NCBI GenBank assembly: GCA_014773175.1
Contig: VXCM01000452.1
Location: forward strand, 1-64,000
Reading direction: 5' to 3'
Length of the DNA: 64,000 nt
Source of the DNA: Lucifuga dentata
Lineage: Eukaryota > Chordata > Actinopteri > Ophidiiformes > Bythitidae
Below, one piece after another: positions 37,901-48,900 of the stretch; position 1 is the stretch's first letter, and each line of letters opens with the position of its first letter. The position numbers and the translations under genes were made by a program. A model generated the notes under the pieces. That model worked only from the letters and a program-made list of their open reading frames with translations, was not told the DNA's origin and did not search any database.

Positions 37901-38163
37901 AGTTCAGGACCTTTTTTTAAAAAAATATTTTATTTATCTTTTTTTCACACACAACAACAACATAATAAACACACAGTCAAGACAAACCATAAGAAACAAA
38001 CAAACAAAAAACAGAGGCTGCCAATTATACAGAATTTAAATGACATAAAGTACCATAAATCTTCAGTTGTACTACTTGTGAAAAAAATTACGCAGAGCTA
38101 GTTGTATTTACACTCCTGGACTCATTCAAGTAATCAATTTAGTTCAGTGCAGTTCAGGACCTT
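37901..38163 (-). mobile_element. Retroposed (LINE-like) insertion with target-site duplication
   Basis: About 239 bp beginning with a T-rich tract (antisense poly-A with an AATAAA-type signal) is bracketed by AGTTCAGGACCTT at 37901 and 38151. This is the hallmark of target-primed reverse transcription in minus orientation. No coding remnant is left to name the family. Confidence 0.6.
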
Positions 38164-38744
38164 AGAGTTTGTCTTACTGTTTGCATTTTTGTTTGTGTCA
38201 AATTCAGGTTTTGCACTTTGACAATGTTTAACACAAACGTCTACTTTATAAGAGAAAATGTAAAGGAAGTCTGCAGTCAAAATTGCTGTTCTGTCTATTT
38301 CAGTCTGTACTTTAATGCACTTGTCATTGTCTGGAGGTGATAATGAAACAGAACTTCACCTTAACAAACTAATACCTTAAAGTATTCACACAGTATAGAC
38401 ATTTCAACTATCATGACAATGTTTTGGAGCCTGTCAGTGCCTGCTGGAGGAGCACAGTTGCTTTTGTGAAAGGGATAAAGCGAGAGTCTGTGCAGATGCA
38501 TTGGTGTTAGGACTTGGGTAGTTGCTGCATAACAAGACTTGCTGCATAACCAAGACCGTGGAAAGAATCTGAAGAACGCCATTCCAAAAGCATCAGACTG
38601 ATGGCCATGTCACTAAATCGGACCCTTCAAACCCACATGCACCAGCCTGATATGAGCACCTGAGGCTGCACTTTTCTTCAGAACGTTACTGGAGCTCATT
38701 TACTGTTACATGACACTGTCCTGTGAGGTCGCACCTCAATGATG

Positions 38745-39190
38745 TGTGCCAGTAGTAGGTGGTGTCAATGAGTGAGGAGGAATTTTTGATTATTCCTCCC
38801 TACAAAACTTCTTTAATTAATCAAGATTTCTGCATGAACAGCCGTCTTCAGCTCATGCCATAGCATCTTGTTTGGGTTAAGATCTGGACTTGATCATTCC
38901 AAAACACAATTTTTCCTGTTTTGAATAGGAAAAATTGTGTGTTTTGGGTATTTGTCTTGTTGCATCATCAAACTTGTATTAAGTTTCAGATAATGAGTCA
39001 CAACCCTGACATTCATCTGGAAAATCTTTTGACCCAATTGGGAATTTATTTTTTCCTCAATAACTGTAAGCTCTCCAGGCCCTGAGGCAGCAAAGCAGTC
39101 AAAAACCATGATGCTCCCTCCACCAAGCTTCACAGGAGGAGTGAGGTTTAAGGTGTTGATGTGCAGTGCCGTGTTTTCTCCAAACATATC
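38745..39190 (-). pseudogene. Tc1-like transposase relic
   Basis: On the minus strand the frame GGGSIMVFDCFAASGPGEL, then MQQDKYPKHT, then (in another frame) KMLWHELKTAVHA matches the catalytic half of fish Tc1 transposases. Frame changes and the loss of the N-terminal DNA-binding part show it is dead. A perfect inverted repeat, about 38902-38945, sits within the relic. Confidence 0.75.
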
Positions 39191-39561
39191 GCTTTGATTT
39201 TGTGCAAAATGTAAAATATTTTAAATGTGAAATGTATGTTTTGCAATGATTGTATTCTTACATCCTTGTAACACAGAAGGTGTAATGCTAGAAATGGCAG
39301 AGCAGATAAAGATGCTCTCTGTAAGTTGCAGAGAGCATCTTCAGCCAGCTTTAAAGTTGTTCACAATTTTAAGTCAAGTTCCATTTATTTATTTTGAGTT
39401 TTATTCTCTTTTCTGGTATTATCTATACAAATACACTAACACAACAAAGACCCAAAAACAAGGAAGAAAAATAATAAGGGTCATCATACAATATTACAAA
39501 TCCACATTCTGAGGAGAGAAAATGTGTGCATTGATCATATTTTGTCTGGAGGAAAGTAATC

Positions 39562-39562
<1 letters not shown>

Positions 39563-39605
<43 letters not shown>
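39563..39605. repeat. (ATTT)n microsatellite
   Basis: Tetranucleotide tract 70 bp upstream of the prx exon at 39678. Confidence 0.95.
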
Positions 39606-39677
39606 TGTTTGTCTTTAAATACAAATTAACCACAAATTTGAGGCAAAAATAAAATTTAAAAACATGTCTTGTTACAG

Positions 39678-39733
39678 ACTCCGACAGAGACCAGGAGGAC
39701 AGCCATGTTTTCAGCCAGACCAGAGATCCAGCC
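39678..39733 (+). CDS. prx: prx N-terminal extension exon A
   Basis: Acceptor TTACAG/ACT and donor CAGCC/GTAAGT. The frame that stays open into the next exon reads [18 protein letters not shown]. The exon's own ATG (39705) is in another frame and stops at the next exon's TAA, so the true start codon must lie in an upstream exon. Confidence 0.65.
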
Positions 39734-41151
39734 GTAAGTAAACACCATGCTCCACTTTCTGATTTGGGAACGCGAGGAAATCAAAATATACAGTATTACT
39801 AATGCTAATGTTACCATTATAACTTAATGAGAAGAACTGCAATACCATAGTGGAAGCTGAAACATCAAAAACAAAAGATCTGAGGCCTTAAGAATCTCAT
39901 AATATGTTGAGCATCAAATTGGCAATTGGCAACAACCCATTTTCTGCACTTTACTTCATTGTCGAGTTACAGTAAATGGAGAAAACTAAAAACAAAAAAA
40001 AAAAATTGTTTTTCTGAGTACATAAGGTAAATCCTAGGGAACATGTTAAGAGGTAAGATAGGAGGAAGCTAATATTATGAAGTACTGCCGCTATTTAAAA
40101 AAAATGCAATCTAGCCATACTGTGTTCAGTCCATATGCCCAAGGTTGATATTAATGACATTTTCAACCTACGTGGTTTAATCTGGTTCATTTGGACGAGG
40201 GTTTGTTCCCCCCTTCGTACAGCTCGTTTATTCAGGTCTGACATCGCAATCATACACAAGTAGGGACTAAAACAACTGCGCCAAGACCCTTTTCTCACTC
40301 CAGTTCCAAACAAACTCTGAAGCAGTTTGTGATCTGAACACGATCCACACTATTGATTTATCTAGAATCAGACATGCTGGGCGTCTGCGGTAACCTTGAG
40401 TAAACTGAACTTTTGATTAGCAAATCCAGTGGATGATTTGAAAAGGCATAACACAAACTTTGACAAATCAAAGCACTTGGTTGCAGTTACAACTGCATCT
40501 GTGTTCTCAGGTAAAAGACAAGAGGCGATCCCCCCCCTCTGACAAACACCCCTCCACCTCACAACGCAACCCCCACTACAGCGGCTCCACAGAAGAACAG
40601 GAGAGCCCAGAGAGAGTGGTGAGACACACACACACGTACACACACACACACACACAGGAACAGATAGTTATACAAAAAACACTTTCACACATAGAGTCCA
40701 TTCATCTCCAGGGATGACAGAGTGTCTGGAAGGTGTTTAGAAATATTTTGGTGATGCACATATTTTTACATATTAAGAGTGTCTCATGTAGAAAAACTAA
40801 TTGAATGAGAATTTGAATATTTAACATTTTGCTTTTATAAAAAGAAAAAACTGAAAAAAAAAACTATGGTTTGGTTTTGATTTGTTTTGATAAAAAAAAC
40901 ACACACACAAAGTTTATCTCTGCTGTCAAAACAGCATCACAGTCTAGTTAGTTGTACCTGGATGAAGCCTACTTAAGGATGCTGCCATATTAATGTATTT
41001 TAATAGTGGAGAGGATGGTTGACTTTGACCCGTTAACCCTCACAGATTCAATCACATGCAGATGGAAACATAATATTGATTTTTTATTTATTTATTTATT
41101 TATTTATTTATTTNTTCAATCACATGCAGATGGAAACATAATATTGATTTT

Positions 41152-41190
<39 letters not shown>

Positions 41191-42859
41191 TTTTATGAGG
41201 TACAGGACATTGCTGTTTGGATATACAGTACTTGGAGGAGGGAATATGGCATTGTGACGAACCTCCTGACCCCTGCAGCCACCAGGCCCTTTCAAACTGA
41301 TCACAATAGTCCAGGCCTGATCTGCTGAGGTCATTGTTTGCCACATAAATAGCTTTTCATTTTTCCCAGCTCAGCAGAGATGCCAGTCTGCTGGCTTTTT
41401 CATGCCACAGCAGGTGACGGCTGGCTGCTGGATGTAAGAAAAACCTCTGACTGTGGCAGATCTGAACCCAGGCACTGGTGTCTGAGACCCACTGTAAACA
41501 GTCTGACCCACATTCTTTGACCCAAAAGTAGCATGTTAGCACCCCAGCATTTCTCTGTGGGTTTATTATTTAAACACCTTTCTAGCCATAACTATCAATA
41601 TCCATCATTAAATGGAAATTATTACAATTAATCCTACCAGAACAATGGAATACTTCTGATTAGCTGGCAGGTATCCTCATGCATACTCTAGCTGTGGTTG
41701 GCAGTTTAATCACCACTGTAAATCAGTGTGCAAGGTAGCTATAGCAATGATACTGATGCTTCCCACTATGCTACCAGATAACTCTCACTGGATGAAACCA
41801 ACCAAATCAGGAAGTAAAATGATTAAAGGTAAAAAAGTGGCTAATGATTTGGACAAAGCTCCTCCTACTGCCTGTTGTAAATGGCCAGAGTAGATCCACA
41901 ATAATGCAATCTGAGGTGTCCTTATTTGTTATTGTTGTATATCAGGACATAAGGAATTTGATATTACCCTTGAGGTAAAAAGTCTGTTTTTAAACCTTCA
42001 TCTCAGTCGTTGTTGCCTGTGTTGTCCAGGTTCAGAAGGAGAAGCTCCATGCAGAGCTGAAGCAGGTGCTGAGTCAGAAGAGAAGTCATCTGAGAGAGTC
42101 AACCTGCCAACTGGCCCAACCAGAGATGGACTCCCCCACAGAGGAACCGACCATGGTAAACAGAAATCTATGGCACAAAATGAAATTGAATTCGAAATGT
42201 TGGAAAACGGCAAATTTATTAATTAGTTCAGAAAGAAACAGCATGATGTTCAATTTACTTTTGTTAATCAATGCCTGAAGGTCAAAGTTCACCCTCATCT
42301 TTATTTAGCACAATTTACTTCAGATAAAAATATGGATTGAAATGTACAATTCTCCACAAAGTCACTGCATGGTTGATAAAATACATGATCCACTTTTTCT
42401 TTTGTGAAGTAGTCTGCCAGTTATGTCCATTGGTCCATCCCTGGAAAAGTAAAAGTAAGCCAACAATAAAATGAAGTTTATTCAGTGACAGCTTAATGCA
42501 TCAAATGGATGCTAACGTAAAGTGTGAAGTGACAAATCACTATATGACAAATTCTGGCCCTTGTACTTACTGATGCAAGGTAACCAAGATATAAAACAGT
42601 ACTATCACTGTCTAGAATGTTGAACATTAAATCACTGGACTGGAAAAAATAGCTTGAAAACATTTCTTGTTTATCTGAAAAGCTTCTTCAGTTCTAACTA
42701 GTGGCCACAGGTAGGGGCATTTATTTTTTAGGGGAATAAATGCCACTATCAGTTCTCTCTACTGTTAAAACTGAAGAATCCTGTTCAATCTGTTTTTGTC
42801 TAGTTAGTGACTCAGCTTCAACCTTCTCAACATGTTACCACTAAGTGGTTGATAGATGG

Positions 42860-42915
<56 letters not shown>

Positions 42916-45900
42916 AGACGGTGGAGATGGAGGTGGAGGAAGCTTCTAAGCCAATGGAAATCATGGTGGAGACTGAGGCGGAGGCTGGAGCCAGCGGCTA
43001 CAGTGTGACGGGAGGAGGAGAGAGAGGAATCTTTGTTAAGGACGTCCTGAAAGACTCTCCTGCTGCTAAACACCTCAGTCTACAACAAGGTAAGTCCAAC
43101 TCACTATTCAGGCTGCACCGCCTCTGTGGGCCCATAAAAACAGGAAAAGCTAGTGTGTATTTTTGTCTGTGTGCACATCCTGTTAAGATCCAGCTGACAT
43201 GCAGTTTTTAAAGGACAATATCATCCATTTTGCATGTTTGAGCCTAATATATTCAATTTTCATATACATAACATCACTGACAATCATTTCCCAAAGCATA
43301 CTACTGGAACGGTGTATTTTAAAAAATGTTCCTACCTTGCAGACCGCTATTGGTTTCAGTTCATTCTGGTACGCTATTAAAGTCAGCTTGTTGATACTTA
43401 AAACGTTCTTGGGATAGGTAATCCATCATTATGAACAACACATGTATTCAGTTTTTTTTTTTGAAGTTACATAATTTTAGCTTTTAAGCACAATAAAAAG
43501 CGTGGAGTGAATGTATGCCTCCACCATGGAATATAGTCCCAAAAGAAGACCTGCGGTTATTGAAAAATTTAAACAATCCTGACTTCATAAGGCTGCGTAA
43601 CTATTAGCAGCCGAAACATCGATTTTTAAGGTGGGTTTATTGCTTAAATATTTGATTTTGAAAGATTAAGAGATTATGCAAAATATCAGGAAAGCTGAAA
43701 TATGATTGTATCCTTTTGGAAATGATTGACAGTAACCTTACATGTATGGAATTTAATATATTAAGCTCAAACATCAAAATGGGTGGTATGGTCCTTTAAA
43801 GACTCCTGATGCTTTTCTTTAATGGAGTATTTATGGATATTCATGACCATTTTCAAACATAAAAACCCCAACAAAAATTAAAAAGAGAAAATTATATTCA
43901 TGTCAGGATGGAGCAGCCTTGTAATAATTTTAAATGCTTTTGATAAAATAGTTTTATGTACTCCTGGACACTATTTCCAAACAAAAGATCTGTTATCCTA
44001 GATTTTATTTCAACCCCCAAGGTAATTAAAACTGTATAAATGTGTGTATGCAGAAGTCACAGCACTGGGGTGGTTAGACACTTTGAAAGAAAAAGTTGGG
44101 GTTTCGATATAAGGCACTTTACCTGGTAAAGGCACTTCTTTCCTTTATAATGTTCTCTGTGCAGGTGACCAGCTGCTCAGCGCCAAGGTTTACTTCGACA
44201 ATGTGAAGTACGAAGATGCTCTGAAGATCCTTCAGTGTGCAGAGCCATATAAGGTCAGCTTCCAGTTGATGAGAATCATTCCTAGAACAGAGGCCAGCGT
44301 GCGCCCCAGAGTTCCAAGTGTGGAGGTCAAAGATCCCAAAGCCAAGATGGCCAAAATGGTAATGGTCAAACTGAATTATAACTCATTTAGTAGAGCCAGA
44401 TGAAGCCACAAACTCAATAAGTATGCCATGCTATCACTGTGGATCTAAATTACAGATTTTATTGTGTATGTGTGTGTGTTTCAGAGTGTGAAAAGCCCAA
44501 AGTTATTCAAGGCCAAGAAGAAGAGAGGAGGTCGTTTTGGCCTGAAGAGGCTGAAAGAGAAGCGCAGAGAGGAGCTGGTGATAGAGGGAACTCCCCCCAG
44601 GCTGGAAATGAGTGATGTGGACGTGGAGTTTTCTCTCCCCAAATTCAAACAGAGGAAGGGTGTGAAGGTCGTAGCTGAAGGAGGAGCAGCTGCCTCGGGG
44701 AAGGCAAAGAGGAGGATCAGGTAAGCCTTGTTTGTGGTCTTTTTGTGATGGATTTTCGTATTTCTATGCATTATAATGACTATCATGCTGTCCTTCACTT
44801 TTGGAAACTTTTTCACCATGTGAAAAAGTTTGAGTTTGAGCTTTTCACCACAAGTAAAGGGTCATAGTTTTTAAACATTTTTGACTTTTGCTTTTTGGTT
44901 TTGAAAAGTAATTTTCTCCAACTCACTTTCTTTTATCTTGTTCAACCAGGTTCCCCCGTATGAAACCTAAGACTTATGCTGGAGCAGGAAAAGTGGAAAA
45001 AGGACAACTTGAGGGACAGGTGAATATCTCTCCAACTGAAGTACCAGAAGCTGAAGTGAAAACCAAAGCAAAAGGACACAAGTTTGGAATCACCTTTCCT
45101 AAGACCAAACACACAAAGTCAGGACCAGCTTTGGCAACTGGATCTGTGGAGGTGAAGCCGCCAGATGTAAAACTACAACCACCATCAGTGGAGTTCAGTG
45201 TGTCTGGTAATAAGGACAGCAACATGGACTTGGACAAGGGTGGAGCTATGATTAATGCACCTGACATTGAGTTTGCACTCCCTTCAGGAAAAGCTGAACA
45301 ATCTTTGCCCACTGTGAAGGGAAAGGCCGAAATCAAAGCTCCTAAAATTGACATCAGAGGAGGAGTTGATGCAGATGTAGCTGGGGGAAAGGTAGATGGA
45401 AGCAAAGGAGATTCAAAGCTCAGAATGCCAAAGTTGAAACTACCCAAAGTAAGGCTCTCTCGTCATTCTGCAGAGATAGGTGGTGACATAAAAGTAACTG
45501 CTGAAGGTTCTAAGATGGGGCTGAAAATGCCTCATGCTGACATAACACCTCCTAAAGTAGATTTGGATGTTTCTCTTCCCATCACAAAGGGAGGCATTGA
45601 AGGAGATATCAAAGCACCTGAAATAAAAATCAAAGGAGGAGGTGAGATCGGACTCTCTGAGACACATATCACAAAACCAAAGATAGAGGGTGATGTTGAG
45701 GGTGTAGATCTCTCTGGAAAAGATGCATCTATTAAAATGCCCTCTGTTGACATTTCCTTTCCAAAAGTGAAGGGAATGTCTGACGTGGAAGTATCACTCC
45801 CAGAGTATGAAGGAGCTGGGAAGACAGCAGTCAAAATTCCTGCCATTGATGTCTCTGTGCCTGATGTTGATTTGGAATTTGGCACAGGACGGAGAATGCC

Positions 45901-48900
45901 TGATGAGGTGGAGGGGACGTTTAAGGGTCCCAACATCTCCATGCCAAAGGTTGATATCTCATTACCAAGAATGGAATCACCTGATGTGGATATTGAAGCT
46001 CCACAAGCTGGAGGGAAAATCAGGTTACCTTCAGTTGACATGTCTCTCCCAAAGACAAAAGCACAGGGTGGTGACAGGGATATGGACCGTTACATTGGTG
46101 GAGGTGGAAAGTTCAAAATACCAGATTTTGACATTTCTCTCCCCAAAATTAAGGCCCCAGAGGTGGAGGTAAACATTGAAAGACCAGATATTGAAGGAGG
46201 TTTCAAGTTGCCCAAAGTGAACCTCACACTTCCTAAAGACAAAGCAGGAATGACTGATGTTGAAGAAGACAAAGGAGGACATTTTCATTTGCCGTCAGTT
46301 GACATCTTTCTCCCTGAAATGAAGACAGGGGAGGTAGATGTGGACATTGAAGGTCCCGAAGTAGAGGGTGGTAAATTTGAAATACCCACACTCGACATTT
46401 CTATACCGAGAGGCAAAATGGAAGGAGGCATTGAAGTAGAGGGCCATGCTGGGAAGGGAGGGAAATTCAAAATGCCAACCTTTGATGTTTCTCTACCAAA
46501 ATTGCAAAAACCAGAGGGTCATCTAAATGTAGAGGGGCCAGAGTTAGAGGTTGGAGGTAAAATACAGATGCCAAAAGGAAAGGCAGAGGGGGGTATTGAA
46601 ATAGAGGCACCATCTGCAACAGAGGGAAAGTTCAAAATGCCTTCATTTGATGTCAAACTCCCACAGATGAAAAAATCTGGCCTTGAAGTTGACATACAAG
46701 GTCCTGAAATTAAAGGAGGGGAAATTGAAGTGCCATCTGTAGACATTTCATTACCACAAGGTAAAGCTAAGGGTGAGGTTGACATTGAGGAGAAGGGAGG
46801 GAAGTTTAAAATGCCTTCATGTGACATCTCTCTTACACAAATGAAGTTACCTGAGGGAGAAGTTGTTTTAGAAGGACCTGAAATCAAAGGTGGAAAAATG
46901 AAGATGCCTACAGTTGATATCTCTATTCCACAAGGAAAAGTAGAAGGAGATTTGAATATTGAAGGAGGTGTAGGAAAAGGAAACAACTTCAGCATGCCTT
47001 CACTAGACATTTCTCTCCCACAAATGAAACTCCCTGAAGGAGAGCTGAAGATTGAAGGCCCTGGAGCTAAAGGAGGAAAAATTGAACTTCCAACTATTGA
47101 CTTTTCACTTCCAAAGGGAAAAGTAGAAGGCAGCATGGAGCTTGAGGGCAGTGGTGGAAAGGGAGCCAAGTTCAAGATGCCAGCATTTGACATCTCACTC
47201 CCAAAGATGAAACCCAAAGAGGGAGAGGTTGATATCGAAAGTCCTGAGGTCAAAGGAGAAGCAAAGATTAACATGCCATCAGTTGACATCTCTCTTCCTG
47301 CCATGAAATCACCAGAAGGGGAAATGAAGATTGAAGGTCCTGAAGCCACGGGAGGAAAGTTCCAAATGCCCTCTTTAGATATATCACTTCCAAAGATGAA
47401 ATCACACAGTGGTGTCAGTATTGAAGGTCCTGAGTTGAAGGTCAAGTCACCAGAAGCAGATGTGGATATAAGTGGAAGTGAGATCAAAGGAGGGAAAATT
47501 CACCTGCCGACAATTGACATTTCCCTGCCAAAAGGAAAAGTAAAAGGTGAGACAGATATTGAAGGACCTTCTGGAAAAGGAGGAAAGGTTAAGATGCCTT
47601 CATTTGATGTGTCCCTACCAAAGATGGAGATCCCTGAGGGCAACATTAGCCTCAAGGGACCGTCAGTTGACATCTCCCTTCCAAAGGGAAAAGTTGAGGG
47701 GGACGTAGAAACTAAGAGCAAAGTCAAACACTTCCATATGCCCTCATTTGATCGTTCTCTGCCTAAAATGAAATCAAAGGGAAGTGACATCACCATTGAA
47801 CGACCAGAGGTCAAAGGTGGGGAAATCAAAATGCCCACTATTGACATTTCGCTGCTTCAAGGAAAGCTAGAAGGTGACATCGCTGTTGAAGGAAAAGGAG
47901 GCAACTTCAGCATGCCATCTGTAGACATTAGCCTCCCTACAGCCAGGCTCCCCGGAGGAGATATGAACATTCAGGGACCAAAAATTAAATGTGGGAAATT
48001 TAATATACCAAAAGTCAACCTCTCTTTTCCTAAAGGAAAAGCAGAGGGAGACATTGATGTCAACATTCACACTGGAAAAGATGGGAAAACTGAAATGCCA
48101 ACCATTGATATTGCACTTCCTAAAGGAAAAGTTAAAGGTGATATAAATGTTGAAGGCCCTGAAGGGAAAGCAGGAAAATTCAAAATGCCAAAATTTGACA
48201 TTTCTCTTCCGAAGGTGAATCTGCCAGAGGCTGATATCAAAGTGGAAGGACCAGAAATTAAAGGAAAAATGGAAATGCCAACTGTTGATGTTTCATTTCC
48301 AAAAGGAGAAATTGAAGGAAGTATTGACATTGATGGACATATTGGTAAAGGGGGCAAGCTTCACATGCCTTCAATTGATATCTCTCTTCCTAAAGTGAAA
48401 GCTAAAGGTGTGGATGTTGACATTGAGGGACCTGAGGTCAAAGGTGAAAAGCTGGACATGCCTTCAATTGATATTTCACTACCTAAACTTAAATCACCAG
48501 AGGTAGATGTCAGCATTGAGGGTCCTGATGTCAAGGGAGGAAAAGTTGACATTCCGACTGTTGATATTTCACTTCCCAAAGGACAAGTTGAGAGTGACTT
48601 CAATGTTGAAGGACCTGAGGTTAAAGAAGGGAAATTTAAAATACCGAAATTTGATGTTTCTTTTCCAAAAGTGAGTCTACCAGAGCATGGTGCCAAAATG
48701 AAAGCCCCAGACTTCAAGGGGGGAAAGATTGAAATGCTGGACACTGATATTTCACTCCCCAAAGCAAAGGGGGACATTGAAATTGAAGGACATAGTGGCA
48801 AAGGAGGCAAGTTTCATATTCCTTCAGTTGATATCTCAGTCCCTAAAATAAAAGCTAAAGGACTTGATGTTGATATTGAAAGTCCTGAGCTAAAGAGAGG

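Larger units (their letters stand above)
16472..39677. other. Long intron-like or intergenic interval without recognisable genes
   Basis: Both strands were read for conserved protein families. No kinase, receptor or other domain was recognisable and open frames are short. Contents are MITE copies, microsatellites, four N-joins, a SINE fragment, a LINE-like insertion with target duplication, a Tc1 transposase relic, several perfect hairpins and a CArG/CCAAT block at 27.5 kb, each listed separately. Confidence 0.55.
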
